Source: Isoetes taiwanensis (taxonomy: Eukaryota; Streptophyta; Lycopodiopsida; Isoetales; Isoetaceae). From it: 64,000 nucleotides of DNA. The stretch is taken from positions 8,574,655-8,638,654 of the forward strand of contig JAJEKV010000054.1 of assembly GCA_021234155.1 (NCBI GenBank), written 5' to 3'. Below the pieces are notes generated by a model, which did no database searches, was not told where the DNA came from, and saw only the letters and a list, made by a program, of their open reading frames with translations. Shown here one piece after another: positions 1 through 11,560 of the stretch. The translations under genes and the position numbers were made by a program. Positions within the stretch are counted from its first letter, which is position 1. Every line of letters begins with the position of its first letter.

Positions 1-69
1 ACCTTTTGAGCCTCATACAAGGTCTCATCACATATAGTTTTATGAGCACGAAGGAAGCACACACTCATT

Positions 70-400
70 GAGAGAGAAGAGAGTAACTTAGGTATAAACA
101 TGGATGTTGCGAAGAGGCGCCATTAAAAGTAACATGTGGAGGTATTTTGGATGCCTCCGACTTTTGGTGCACGTAGATTGCGTCCTATTGGCTAGGAGGA
201 TGAGGCAATACAGGAGAGTACGAGGAGTTGCCTTCGTGGTTAGGCGAGATGTAGCAGGCCAAAGTTACTTATGTCAATACAGTAGACACATTTCACTGCC
301 AAACTGCACAGTCAAGTGTGACAGAGTTGGAAGCATGCCAAAGAGCAATCTCACACAAGGAGATCCAAAGAGCAATCTCACACAAGGAGATAACAAATAG
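70..400 (+). repeat. diverged inverted-duplicate copy A
   Basis: The plus strand here aligns, with substitutions and small indels, to the minus strand of 512-836. Shared landmarks in the same order are ACTTAGGTATA, ATGGATGTTGC, GAGGATGAGG, CAGTCAAGTG and GGAAGC.TGCCAAAGAGC. The two copies face each other tail to tail around a ~110 bp centre. This copy has no long open frame and looks decayed. The family is not recognised. Confidence 0.55.
338..391. repeat. 27 bp direct tandem duplication
   Basis: Two exact head-to-tail copies of a 27 bp unit beginning CCAAAGAGCAATC (338-364 and 365-391). They lie inside inverted copy A; copy B has one unit. Confidence 0.8.
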
Positions 401-511
401 ATACCTACAGGGGGGAGCATAGTTGGTAGTAAATCGAGTTCAAGTGTTCGCTTCAATGGGCTATAGGTTCGTTCTTGGCAGACACATGTTGTCGCGCACT
501 GAAGTGAATGC

Positions 512-847
512 CTACACTCGGTCTGCTACCCATTGGATTCCCCCGTGTGGTCCTCTTATGAGAAAGCTCTTTTGGCAGGCTTCCCACTCTACCACCACTT
601 GACAGTGTAGTTTTGTCGCGAAATGAGTCTTCTGTTGAGACTGAAGAAACTCTAAACTCCTATACCTTGCTTGACCATGAGGGAAACTCCCCTCCCTTTC
701 TTGTGCGGCCTCATCCTCTTGCTCAATAGAACGTACCATATGTGCACAGTGAGTCTCAGGCACCCAGCCTAACTCCATATAGTACCACTCCTGAGTCTTC
801 TTTGCAACATCCATCCATATACCTAAGTAACCCGCCTCCTTTTCCAA
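512..847 (-). CDS. unrecognised 111-codon ORF (inverted-duplicate copy B)
   Basis: An open frame of 111 codons reading leftward starts at ATG 847 (MEKEAGYLGIWM). It is hydrophilic, with an acidic stretch (EQEDEAAQERE) near residues 42-52 and no motif I recognise. It is the better preserved arm of the inverted duplication with 70-400, which suggests that the sequence was once coding and was copied, probably inside a mobile element. It could equally be a fragment of a larger spliced gene or transposon protein. No promoter or polyadenylation evidence was seen. Confidence 0.3.
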   Translation of the reverse strand: MEKEAGYLGIWMDVAKKTQEWYYMELGWVPETHCAHMVRSIEQEDEAAQEREGSFPHGQARYRSLEFLQSQQKTHFATKLHCQVVVEWEACQKSFLIRGPHGGIQWVADRV

Positions 848-1392
848 TCAAGTGTGCATTTCTCATGCTCACAAGACCACAGAGACCAAAGAACCTAAAT
901 TCTAAGTCCACACTACACTAAAATGATGGACAAAAAGAAAAAGCTTAAAAGAAAATAATAAATAAGAGAAATTTACTACCACATTAAATAGAAGAATTAG
1001 GAAAATAAAAAAGAGAATCAAGTCACACCCTATATCTACAATTACTTCAAACAATGCTTAGAGATCTGATCCTAGAAATCTAAGCTATATATAGAGCATT
1101 AGTTGCAAACATCTTAAACGACAATGGAGGTAGTGGCATCACACCTTCTCTCTTTAGATTCAAAAAGTAATATTACATCACCAATGGACCATCAATATGT
1201 AATTTGCTAGAAATGTAGAAAATATAGTAAAAAGACATTGCTAACAAGAAGAAACTAATTTACTTTGAGTAATCAATGACTTAGATCAAAGAAGAAGAAA
1301 TTTCAATCTTGCCTTCATCCTACATTAATTAGATTTGCCAATCTACAACAAGCAAAAATATGGAGATTTGAAGTTACATTAGAGTTACAAGA
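848..1392. other. AT-rich spacer
   Basis: No gene, RNA or mobile-element signal was seen in this AT-rich stretch. Confidence 0.5.
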
Positions 1393-1427
1393 AATTTATC
1401 GCGGCGGCCAAGGCCGCCGCGAACATT
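1393..1427. repeat. GC-rich hairpin
   Basis: A near-perfect palindrome (1400-1421) with 10 bp arms CGCGGCGGCC / GGCCGCCGCG around AA, extended by partly paired AT flanks. It is an abrupt GC island in AT-rich DNA. No element boundaries are visible. Confidence 0.7.
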
Positions 1428-1717
1428 TCTCTCTGTTCAAAACCTATGGCATTGAACCAACTATTATCCAAACGTGTAGTATGGAAGATGTGGTTGCCAC
1501 CACGATATCCCTTTTTCTTTCGTTGACATCTTCCCAAGTCATTCATGTCTTGCTCACTAGAAGAGGCATAACTTACAAAGACTCCAAGGCAAGGGAATGA
1601 ATGATATATATGTAGTTATAATTTTAATTGTGTATAGCACAATTCTAATTGTATGATATTAACATTATTACTCGACAATTCTACTTCTCTAGTAATGTTC
1701 GAGGAAAAAAAATCGCC

Positions 1718-1761
1718 ATAGCCATTCACAACTTGAATGCCATAGCCATTTACAACTTGAA
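1718..1761. repeat. short tandem duplication (~22 bp unit)
   Basis: Two near-identical units of GCCATAGCCATT.ACAACTTGAA in direct orientation. Confidence 0.6.
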
Positions 1762-1780
1762 GACAACATTGGATTGCCAC

Positions 1781-2200
1781 GTAGTTCCAACAAAATCATA
1801 CAAAATCATGTTACTCGCTTTATTGACCTAGGCATATAGTTGCCAAAAGATAAAGTACAGAGATAAAATTGGAATAGATTTCCGAAAAAATGAAATGTGA
1901 ATCCATTCCAACCTGCTTCTGTTTTTGTTGTGTTGTAAGAAGACTTATAATTCCAACAAAACCTGTTTTTTTGATGTAGTTCCAACAAAATAACGTTACT
2001 TGCTTTATTGACCTAGGCATATAGTTGCCAGAAGACATACAGAGATGTGAGATTGACAACATGCAAATAAGCAATTGATATGGAAGTCATAACTGTGTGA
2101 ACCAATTAAGATGTTTCTAGTCAATTAACCAAATTAAGACATTGCGAATCATAATTTGGAATAGATTTCTGAAAAAATGAAATCTAAATCCATTCCAAAG
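1781..2200. repeat. imperfect direct duplication (~200 bp units)
   Basis: Unit 1 starts at 1781 and unit 2 at 1976; both open with GTAGTTCCAACAAAAT. Both also carry TTTATTGACCTAGGCATATAGTTGCC and a downstream block GGAATAGATTTC.GAAAAAATGAAAT. Spacing between the blocks differs, so the duplication is old. No coding role is evident. Confidence 0.6.
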
Positions 2201-2527
2201 ATTGATAGTAGTAAGGTGGTCATTTGCCATCTTCGGGCTTTGTACTTCATCTTTTAGTCAACCATTTAGAGCTGCACGTCATATATAGGTGATATTAATA
2301 TCTCATGGAAAACATGGGACAATGCACAAAAAAGAATAGCATGTAAATCTGATGCGTAAACCATGTAAACAGTGAAAACCAAAGGCATCACAACTCTAGT
2401 CTGACGCCTACACATATATAGAGCCAATACTGGCATACAATTCTTGTATGACATGCCACTATAGTTTATCAAAATATGGTTAACAAAAGCAATTAGATGC
2501 CAAATCTAACATGCAGAAAGAGTATCT

Positions 2528-2679
2528 GAAACCTGAAACTCTATAACTATGCACATTTTCTTGTATTAACACCGATATATCGCCCATCCCAGTACCGACA
2601 ATAGAAACCTGAAACTCTATAACTATGCACATTTTCTTGTATTAACATTGATATATACGCCCATCTCAGTACGGACAAT
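2528..2679. repeat. 76 bp tandem duplication
   Basis: Two head-to-tail copies (2528-2603 and 2604-2679) share GAAACCTGAAACTCTATAAC and ...CAGTAC.GACAATA, with a few substitutions. No gene is apparent. Confidence 0.75.
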
Positions 2680-2829
2680 ATGCAGACTATCAATGCTACT
2701 TTGAATTGAGTCTGGTATCTACCATGCTAATCTATATTATCATGTTTTGTCTGAGTTCCACCATCATAAGGTAGTTTAAGGGTTTTGAATTAAACTATAG
2801 CAAATGCTGTTGTAAGCAGCTATGACAGG

Positions 2830-3294
2830 GTGTTATATATACAGCTCTTGGGTTCAAGAATGACTATGTTGGAAGAGGTCAGAACTAATTTTATAGCAAA
2901 AGCTCTTGGGTTTAAGAATGGCTATGCTAAAAAGATTCAGGATATTATGACGAAATATTCTGTGGCCCTCAACGTAATGATTGAGATGCATGAACATGAT
3001 AAATGTGAATACGTACCTGTGGCTAGATGCCAAAACAAATACGTCAACCTGTTTCTGGATTGGCTGTACATCTTTTCTATGTTGTCCTTCTCAATTCGCA
3101 TAAAAAGTTTAAACCAATCCATTTCAATGGCAATCTTTACTCTTACCATAATAGAAGAGTTCACGGCCCTAGAGCTGCTTAGTGGCCACGATTTCACTAG
3201 CTTTCAGAAGATCTTAAGCAAGCAGAAGACCTTGAGCAAGCAACTAAACGATGTTATAATACATGATCAAGAAATAAGAGAAATTCTTGACTGA
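2830..3294 (+). CDS. unrecognised 154-codon ORF
   Basis: An open frame of 154 codons, the longest in the first 5 kb. I do not recognise the product. The middle (about residues 74-118) is hydrophobic, with a possible membrane segment around LFLDWLYIFSMLSFSI. The C-terminus is polar and helical (KILSKQKTLSKQLN). A ~55 bp direct repeat (GCTCTTGGGTT.AAGAATG) near 2845 and 2899 lies at the 5' end, so residues 7-14 and 25-33 echo each other. The start is uncertain because it sits inside the repeat. It may be a fragment of a spliced gene or a chance ORF in AT-rich DNA. Confidence 0.25.
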   Translation: MLYIQLLGSRMTMLEEVRTNFIAKALGFKNGYAKKIQDIMTKYSVALNVMIEMHEHDKCEYVPVARCQNKYVNLFLDWLYIFSMLSFSIRIKSLNQSISMAIFTLTIIEEFTALELLSGHDFTSFQKILSKQKTLSKQLNDVIIHDQEIREILD

Positions 3295-3587
3295 AAGTAG
3301 AAAGCTAATTTGCATATAAGCAATGGGCCTATTAGATGCCGCATTTTATGACAACAAATCCGGTATGCGATTTTCGCAGTAGCAAAGATCCAAATCGTCC
3401 AAATCTGGGCTAATGAACCAGCTAAGCATATAATCGCCCAAAGCTCATCCATGTTATACGCTTGCCTAAACCTGCGACATGGCATGCCCAAGAAAATAAT
3501 TGATCGAAAGGGCAGGAGATGCAAAATAGCTAAAAATTGGTCGAATCCAAGAGCACTTAAGACACTTTCGCTCATCGATCTCTTCAT
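3267..3587 (-). pseudogene. F-box-like N-terminal fragment
   Basis: From ATG 3587 the minus-strand frame gives about 106 codons. Residues 12-55 match the F-box layout: a hydrophobic helix (FDQFLAILHLLPFRSI), then CRRFRQA and a DELWAIIC ending. F-box proteins of this kind bind SKP1 and recruit substrates to SCF ubiquitin ligases. After LWAIIC the sequence turns hydrophobic and unrecognisable, so an intron or truncation probably lies near 3430. No downstream LRR, kelch or TUB repeat was found. The DELW and CRRF signature makes an F-box origin more likely than not; expression is unknown. Confidence 0.4.
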
Positions 3588-3669
3588 CACAGTTCATGGT
3601 GCAAGGATCTGCAAATCTTTGCTGATCACGATATTCTGAGCAAGAAGGATCACAAGGGCTCCAATCCAT

Positions 3670-5440
3670 GTCCTAGAGCTGAGATGGGCAGGAGCCGTAG
3701 ACACAAACAGGGCAAAGCGGCCAGGCAGGAACCCTAAACTTAATCGATGCCCCCTGTTATCCTTGGCAGTTATGATGTCTCCTTGGCACTTCCGTTCCAG
3801 TTTCCTCAGATCCTGCCAGCTCTAACAAAGGGACGATGTCTTCTTGCCGCCATAGCTCCTCGCCATCGCTGTAGCTTCTCTCGGATTGGGCTTCTCTGCT
3901 AGGCGTCAAGATCTTAGGAAGAAAAAAAATACGTGGCAACTAAACATTCAAATGGATTGCGGCGCAGAAAAATTCTGCGGGACAAAAACAGAAAATAGAA
4001 ATAGGAAACTGACTTATATATGTGTAGATAGATAGATAGATAATTGTGCTTTAAAATTATTCAAGTTTATGTCCATTTGAATTTATATCTAAGACTCTTT
4101 TTGAGGTTTAAATCTTTTTCTTTTTTGTTGCATATAAACTTACTTTTATAAGAAGAAGAAGATATGCAATGAGATTGCACTTTGAGTGCTTTCATATTAA
4201 AAATTAAACAATATACGTTTGAAGTTTTAGATTTTATTGCTTCAAAACCCATTCGTATTTCTACTAACGCTTCATATGAAAGATAAATTCGAAGAGGACT
4301 TAAAATCTACTGAAATCGAGCTATTCTTCAAGACATTGGATGCTATTAGTTGTCTTCTACTTGCTAGCAAAAAATTGCCATCCAGGGCAAGATGCAGAAG
4401 AACTTTTAGCCTTGTAATGCAACAAGAGTAGCTCAATCCCTACTCAAAGGTGCAACTAACCCCCACCCCCCTCCTCCCCCTAACCACACACACACACACA
4501 AATACCTTTTCGATCATACACATGAAAGCATATGAAGTACATACTAAACCATTCTTTAAATTGATCAAACAACTTCGCTATCCTATTTCTTACAAGAAAT
4601 TGATTGACTCTGATCGTCAAAGTGGACTGATAAGAGCAAAGCTTCTCTGACAAGCTTAAGATATAGAGTCTCCAAACTTGTATGAGATAGCAAATAAAAA
4701 ATCTTACGTATTGATTACCTATAGGAAAAAATGTCAAAAATTCTTACCTTGTTGTATTGTTTATCAGAAGGATCTGCAAGGATTTGCATTTAAGCTTCAT
4801 AGGGATCATTTGCCATGGTAATTGTAATCAATACCAATTTCTTGTTCATCATCCAGACTTATTTTACCACATTGTTAGGAGTGGCAATTTTTATGCTTGT
4901 AGCAATAAGTTCGCTTTCATAGAATAAGTCGACACCCACAAGGATCTACTTCAGAGATGCTTTTGCAGATCGGGTCCTTTAAAATGGACCCAATCTGAGA
5001 ACGACTCAAATTTCATTGGCTTGAGAATTTTTTTTCAAAACTAACTAGTATGCCCCGCGTGCATGGATTTCATTTACACGTTGTAGTGAACCATATTGTC
5101 CTACAGCCCTAGTAGAATAGCTTATTTCACTTGCTATTTATTGAGAGGTAGACAATCCTGCTTGGGTCATTTGTTTAGAAGCGTCATAGTTTCTAAAGGC
5201 TATGGTCTTTTGCGCCAAAAGCCCATTTCATAATCTACTCCGTGTGAATGGTATTCTCTTGCCTTCTGCCTCTTTGTCAGCATGTTTCTGTTAATGGAGA
5301 TGCCCACAACAGCCATTTTGTCCACCTTGTCTCTATAGCTCTAGAAATAGAGATTAATCATCTATCTAAACAACCAAATGTCTATCTAGAATCTCAAGCG
5401 AAATAAGCCTACTAACAAATTTCTGAGCTAGATCTCCCAT
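3670..5440. other. intergenic stretch with microsatellites
   Basis: No supported gene. A (GATA)n microsatellite lies at about 4025-4044 and a (CA)n run at about 4484-4500. Short ORFs on both strands lack recognisable domains. Confidence 0.5.
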
Positions 5441-5444
5441 CTCT

Positions 5445-6155
5445 CAGGTTCTCCATGCTCTGCTGGTTGAATAGGCTCCTCCTCCTTCTCCAATTGCTCC
5501 CAAATCGAGTTGGGGCAAATTGGTGTGGAAACCCCAATTTGCGTGACCCAAAGTTAGCAGGCCCGCCTTGGCCAATCGATTTGGGCCAGGTGGCAATTCT
5601 AGATTCGTTATCATTAACTAATTTAATATTTTCGTCGTTTTAATATTAGATTAAGCCCTAAATTCGAATTAGGATTTAGGGTTAGGTTTCCACCTTAATA
5701 ATTAATGAGTTACATGCCTAACTTTAGCTTATGAATAATTAATGCACTATTAATTATTCATAGTGACGTGTCATGTATTTATACATATAGCATATAAATA
5801 CGTGGAAGACATTCCATGTATTTATATGGTATACTTATAAACACTATGACATGTCACCAGAGTATAATTAGACCCTCATGGGTCATTAAGGGATAATTTG
5901 GGCTAACCTAAAAGGGCTTTTGTTAGCTATGCTAAATTGTTAATAGTTAATTAAGCTAATTAGACTAATTAATGTTATTAATTAGTAAATGTAAGCTAAT
6001 TAGGGAGAGCCACCTGGCCCATTTCGATTGGCCATGGGAGACTTACTAAGTTTAGGGGGCAAGTTGGATCCCTACCCCCAATTCTGCCCCAAACCGATTT
6101 GGGAAGAACCTGGATAAGGGAGGAGCTACTCGCCACTACACCCTAACCTGACGGA
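5445..6155. mobile_element. ~0.7 kb foldback (MITE-like) element
   Basis: The whole segment folds on itself about a centre near 5810. The left arm CTCAGGTT...GGCTCCTCCTCC...GGCCAATCG.TTTGGGCCAGGTGGC (5443-5590) is the reverse complement of 6005-6152. An inner pair of about 43 bp (5763-5806 against 5815-5858, GTGAC.TGTCAT...CATATAAATAC.TGG) is nearly perfect. There is no ORF of note. The arms are imperfect, so the insertion is not recent. No clear target-site duplication was found, so the superfamily is open. It may be a composite with the LTR that follows. Confidence 0.6.
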
Positions 6156-7250
6156 TGGAAGCCTTTCGAGATAATGGCTCTAGCCAAGAGATCAGTTAGT
6201 TAGATAGTTTGCGTTTCAGCTAACCCTTGTATGACTAGATGGATGGTTAAATTCTCTTTTATGTGCTATTAAAAGGGCGATGGCTGTTTTGTTTATGATT
6301 ATGTTCTCTTTCTATTCCTCCTGGGTGTTTGGGATTAAGGGTGGGTAGAGACTTGAAAAGCTCAGTAGTAGTAGATATGTTTCTAGCTAGAACCCTTAAG
6401 ACCCAGTAAATACGGCCTGTGCACAAGAGCCCACCTGGTTGTGGATGCAATGTTGTGATCCAGCACCAGATAACGAGTATGATGATGAAACAGAGGTGGG
6501 ATCTTGCCTAGCGTGGCTACAAGATTCCTATCGTGCGCTAGGCTTATAGTCGGTCATTGAAGGGGCCCGGTATGGGTCTGACACCCCATGGGTTACAGGA
6601 TATGGCCATTGGAGTGTCCTTAACTCGAACGGGCACGGTGAGTCGGCCTTTATATTTAGGGGGTTAAGTCGGGTATGGATGTGTGTGTTCCAGTGGTGCC
6701 ACGATCCTCTAGTACGCCCGTGTAACCATCATGCTCTCGAGGGGATTTGTCCCTTGCCTGGCTCAACGGACTGGGGAGATCTAACCTGGAGTAGTCTCAT
6801 AGGGTGATTCCATGAGATTACGACTCCGGAGGGCTACAATCACGTCATAGCATAGTTCAGCTTAGCTGCAAAGTGTGCACATGAGGGGTGGATGGAGTGG
6901 ACTACCCTAGCCATTGTTCTATGCCAGCCAACGCCATGTTATACTTCTATCTGTTGTTATCTGAAGGCCATGACCATGGAAAAGCCCTCCGTCCAACTCG
7001 GACCACTTGGGATGGCCAAGTGTCCGAGTGAAGGACACAGAGGTGTCATTTGTCCCACGCCTTCTATGGGAGTCCTATACAGCGGCAGCGGACATACATG
7101 CTAGCACCTAGCAACCATACACAAAATAATATACCACCACGAAGGGTGGTCCATCCATCTTCTATATAAGCAACAATACAATGCCAATATAACATAAGAA
7201 ATGCACCATAAATAAGGGGTCGACTGATGGTGATATAGTCGCCGTGGGAG

Positions 7251-8869
7251 CAGTGTTGTCAGGTACGTTAAGTACGGTACGGGTATTATACGTACTTAAC
7301 GTATTAATACCGTATGCATACCTTTCATTTAAAAAGTACTTTAAATACGTTTTTTAGAATTATAAAATACTTATTGAATACGTAAAATACGTACTTTACA
7401 TATAGTACGTTAAGTACTTCATGTAATTTTTTAAAACTATAAATTCTTGTATTGCATTTAAAATAGTTGCAATAACAACTAATATGAAGAACTTCAAGTT
7501 TTAAATAATTGAACCAAAATATATTACTCTAGAAAATTAAGTATTTCTCAAAGCTTTGAAATCGAAATATGTCTATTTAAGAGTTATATCTCCTCGTAAT
7601 TCTAGTTTTAATTCAATCACAAAATAAAAAGCATGAAGAGTCTTACAACAACAATATTTTATAAATGATGAAATCCACGAATAATCACCCTTCTTCTTCG
7701 TCCTCTTCATCATCAGACTCTGTTTCTGATGATGATTTCCATGAATGCTCTTCTTCCGTAAGCTCATCCTCACTCCCAACCTCTTCTTCTTCAATCATGT
7801 CAAGCTCATCTTCATTTGGTAAACCCGCCGCTGAGATTGATCGTGTCACACGTCTACTACGAGTAGAAATTCTTCTTCGTCTTCGCCTACCTATTCGGCT
7901 TGTAGAAGGTCTTTGTGATTAAGATGCTACATCTCTTGTCATACTCCTCGTCCTTCTTTTCATGCTCATAGTCTCTTGAAAATACGTTTCATAAATCTCA
8001 ATATCATTATCATGGCTAGGAGGTGGAAGATCAGGAGTCTTTGCGACATCTATCTCATTTGGATTCACCTACAAACAATGACATGCAATAAATTTATATC
8101 TAAAATTGATGATCACAAAAATACGAAGAAGAAAATAAGAAATAAAAAAGACAATACCTGCATAGGAGATGTATTCACGGTCTCAAACTTGCGCACGAGC
8201 CTTAAGTTCTCTCGCACAAATACCAATCGTTCAAGTTGTGCTGGTTTCAGTCTATTTCTAGTTTTCGTATGTGCAAGAGCATGTGCATTCCAATTCCTTT
8301 CCGCTGCCCCAGAAGAACAATCCTAAAAAAGACAAAAGTAAATTTACATTACATGAAAATGTAACTTAATGCAATCAAAACGTAAACATATTTTTGGTAA
8401 TTGATAAAACACTTGAAACTTGCCTGGGATAAGACTCGCACAGCCAATGCTTGAAGCTTTGGAGTTCTTCCACCAAAATTTTCCCACCATGTAACAGGTT
8501 TCAGCATAGATATTTCCTCTTTTGCCAAAGCGTAGCTAAAAGAGCCTGTGCCATTGCGATATTCATGCAATTCACGGAATAAAAGATCACAATCAACCAC
8601 AATTCCATAATTTCGCTATTCTATAATAATAACATATAATAATATGTTTTCTAATGTATAATTTTATCAATTTTATAGGTCTAATGTCATTTGCACTTTT
8701 TTTTTAAAAGTACGTATCATACGTACTTTACGTATTAATACGTTAAGTACGGTATTAATAAAACAAGAGCTCAATTTGACCTGTCAACTTATAGGTATAG
8801 TACGTATAGTACTGTGAGGAAGGTACGGGACGTACGTAAACGTAAAATACGGGTACGTAAACAACACTG
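7251..8869 (-). mobile_element. hAT transposon, internally deleted
   Basis: Terminal inverted repeats CAGTGTTGT...ACAACACTG bound a 1.6 kb segment. It is flanked by 8 bp duplications CGTGGGAG (7243-7250) and CATGGGAG (8870-8877) with one mismatch. CAGTG termini and 8 bp duplications are diagnostic of hAT. Both ends are dense in TACGTA / GTACGT subterminal motifs, the usual hAT transposase-binding layout. Only the last exons of the transposase remain, so the copy is non-autonomous. Confidence 0.85.
7705..8640 (-). pseudogene. hAT transposase C-terminal exons (dimerisation domain)
   Basis: Three exons read leftward. Exon A (to 8424) encodes WWENFGGRTPKLQALAVRVLSQ. It ends at a GC donor (GCAAGT). 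Exon B (8322-8158) encodes CSSGAAERNWNAHALAHTK followed by TRNRL and a VRENLRL stretch. Exon C (from 8068) encodes VNPNEIDVAKTPDLPPP and a basic stretch, then meets an in-frame TAA at about 7920. Beyond it the frame continues with an acidic tail (EDELDMIEEEE, ESDDEEDEEEG). WW..(F)G...P.LQ.LA..(V)LSQ and AERNW...HTK.RNRL are the classic hAT dimerisation motifs. The catalytic DDE core is absent. The stop and missing 5' exons make it non-functional. Confidence 0.85.
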
Positions 8870-8933
8870 CATGGGAGTGGAATTTTCCGTATTTGTACGA
8901 TGGGAGCATCGTATGGATTCGGGGACCGTCACA

Positions 8934-9462
8934 TGATCATCCTGTTGGAGATATAATAACATCAAACCAAAAACGTATTAAAACATAAATTCCAATGTAG
9001 CATAACAACCTTTTATGTTCATATATATGTTATAAAACCGTAGAAAATGAAACCCGCTATTGTAAGCAAAAGTTGAAAAACTTGTAAAGTTATGGAGCAG
9101 CTTCAATTTCGTTCATTTTATTAAAAATATATAAATAAGTGGTTTTTAACATCTATATACAAACATCACATTCCTCAGCACAAAAGGTTGATGACTAAGG
9201 TTACATTGTTAAAAAAAAATTGGCGACATTATAATTGTATCGACCTAATAAAGGTTTCCTATTAAGAAATTAATCAACACTCAACACTACTTTGCCTTGA
9301 GTACTACATAGCTCTGATTTATATCCATGGTCCTGAGTGTATCTGTAGATTAATCTGTAATCTTTTCCAACCAAAGTGATTATTTTTAGAGTGCAATAAG
9401 CTCTCTGGCATGAATGCATAAGTTGGTTTTCTGCAACCTAGAAGCAATCTAGATGCCTTTGA
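8934..9462. other. intergenic stretch with a dispersed repeat
   Basis: A ~70 bp block after the LTR end (TTGGAGATATAATAACA..AAACC, then CATAAATTCCAAT.TAGCATAACAA) recurs at about 32725-32800. Otherwise nothing is recognised. Confidence 0.5.
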
Positions 9463-10115
9463 TGCAAAATTCACCAGCAGATCAACAGTCGGCTGTCTTT
9501 ACAAGCAGCAACAGCTACCTTCAGATAGAAATCTCAAGCAGATCAACAATCGGCTGGATTTATAGCAAAACCAGCAACTTCCTATCAAGATAACAAAAGC
9601 AATCAGAGATCTTTACCAGCAGCAACAACTACCTTCAGATAGAAATCTCAAGCAGATCAACAATCGGCTGGCTTTATAGCAGAACCATCGACCTTCCTAT
9701 CAAGATAACAAAAGCAATCAGAGAGCTATATTTTTATGAGCGATTCGCTGCATCTGGAGCAATCCAGGTAAAAAACCCAGAGCACATGGCGATCCACCGC
9801 TTGTTCAAGAGTCCGGGCTAGAAAAGCCTGGGCAACAAAAATATTCATAAAAGGACCATCAACAGGCAGTTTTCGGCATCCCCTGAAGATCCATGAAGAA
9901 TTCGACCAAATCCGACCTGTTTACAACTGATTTCGGCTGATTTCAGATTACAAACAGTAATCAACTATTCGACTGTGTATCTGAATTTTTGGTCTGCTTG
10001 TTCTGTATAAATATTCTGCTTTTGTCGGTCAAATCAACCCATATGCGCCACGTGTTCCCATGCAAGATTATATGACCATTGTAACCATTGTGACATGATA
10101 AACAATATTCTAACA
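9463..10115 (-). repeat. copia 3' LTR with internal tandem duplication
   Basis: 653 bp, against 538 bp for its partner. The excess is a ~114 bp tandem duplication (9496-9609 and 9610-9723, each TCTTTAC.AGCAGCAACA...GCAATCAGAGA). Confidence 0.9.
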
Positions 10116-10126
10116 TTCCTCCTTCA
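10116..10126 (-). promoter_or_regulatory. copia polypurine tract
   Basis: The minus strand reads ATGAAGGAGGA directly against the 3' LTR start TGTTAG; this is the plus-strand DNA primer position. Confidence 0.75.
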
Positions 10127-11560
10127 TGTCATATCGATGCCAATTTCAAGCTTGTGCTTGTTGCATTTTTCTTCTCGCAAAGCCTTAGTGAGCAAATCTG
10201 CAATTTGATTATCAGTTGACACATATACTATCCGTATCAATCCATTTTGAACTAGATCTCTGACAAAATGCATGTGTAGCTCAATATGTTTTGTTCTTTC
10301 GTGCATTATAGGATTTTTCATCAATGCTATGCAACTCATGCTATCACTATATAATTGTACTGGATTATCCTGCATTATCCCTAGTTCTTCCAACAATCCT
10401 TTCAACCATACAACTTCTTTAGCTACAAGAGATGCTGCTACGTATTTTGCTTTTGTTGAGGACATTGCAACTGAGGACTGTTTTTTACTTCTCCAAGATA
10501 TAGCTGCTTCTCCCAACAAAGTAACATAACCTGAGGTAGATCTCCGAGAATCTGTATCGCCTACCCAATCGGCATCTGCATATGCCTTTAGAATTATGCC
10601 TGTTTCATGTTCCCATTTATATTCTAACCCATGATCAAGTGTTCCTTTTAAATATCTAAGAACTCTTTTTGCTGCTAGCTAGTGTGCCTGTCCTGGATTG
10701 TTTGCAAAACGACTTAGAAAATTAAGTGCATAAGCAATGTCAGCCCGTGTACAGTTTGCCACATAAAGCAAACAACCAATTAGCTCTTTGTACGGTACCT
10801 TTTCCATATAATCTCCTTCTGAAGCTATTTTTGGGCACATTTCATTACTTAGTCTTGTGCCAACTACCATAGGCGTTTTAACCGGATTACATGCAGCCAT
10901 ACTGAACCTTTCCAAAATGCCTTGAATGTTCTTAGACTGTGTAAGAATCATCTTTCTAGCTTCTCTGTCTCTATGTACTTCTATACCAAGAAATAACTTG
11001 AGCTCACCTAGATCTGTCATTTTAAATTTCTCTTGTAACACTCTTTTACAATGACTTAAGCAATCTTTTACAATCATCTACATAAAGGGCTATTATGTAG
11101 AAATTATCATGATCGCGAAAAATATAGAGATTACCATCAGATTTTAGTTTTTCAAGACCTTGTGCCTTTAGATGATTGTGTATGCATACATACCACTGTC
11201 TCGGAGTTTGTCTCAATCCATAAACTGCCTTTTTTAATTTCCATACCATGTCTTCTCCTTGCTCGTACCCTGGAGCTTGCTTCATATAGATTTCCTCCTC
11301 AATATCTGCATTCAGGAATGCCGTGCTCACATCCATATGATGTAATTCAAGGTTATTAGCATTTGCATATGCTAAAATAGCCCTCAAACTGGTTAGTTTA
11401 ACAATAGGAGAGAACGTTTCCTTATAATCTATACCTTTTTTCTGTGAGAAGCCCTGTGCGACAAGCCTGGCTTTATATTTATGCAAGCTTCCGTCTGATC
11501 CCCTTTTAATCTTAAAAACCATTTGTTCCCAACTATATTTTTTCCTTTAGGACGTTTTAC
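10124..11560 (-). pseudogene. copia reverse transcriptase and RNase H
   Basis: The RT runs from NKTYELVKRPKGKNIVGNKW (shifted frame at about 11520) through KARLVAQGFSQK, DVSTAFLNADI and AVYGLRQTPRQW to the catalytic YVDD near 11090. It is then frameshifted into IQGILERFSM...CNPVKTPM. After another gap RNase H follows (AISWRSKKQSSVAMSSTKA, HIELHMHFVRD, TDNQIADLLTKAL). The catalytic motifs are recognisable, but three frame breaks prevent a single polyprotein. Confidence 0.9.

Larger units (their letters stand above)
6160..8933 (+). mobile_element. old LTR (solo or truncated), interrupted by a hAT element
   Basis: Plus-strand sequence is related to the LTRs at 36355-38398 (opposite strand) and 35190-36338. 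Shared landmarks are GGGTAGAGACT, TGCAAAGTGTGCAC.TGAGGGG.GGATGGAGTGGACTACC and the end GCATCGTATGGATTCGGGGACCGTCACA at 8906-8933. The terminus .GTCACA matches this LTR family. The 5' end is lost or merges with the foldback element upstream. No primer binding site follows, so it is read as a solo or remnant LTR. The hAT at 7251-8869 sits inside it. Confidence 0.55.
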
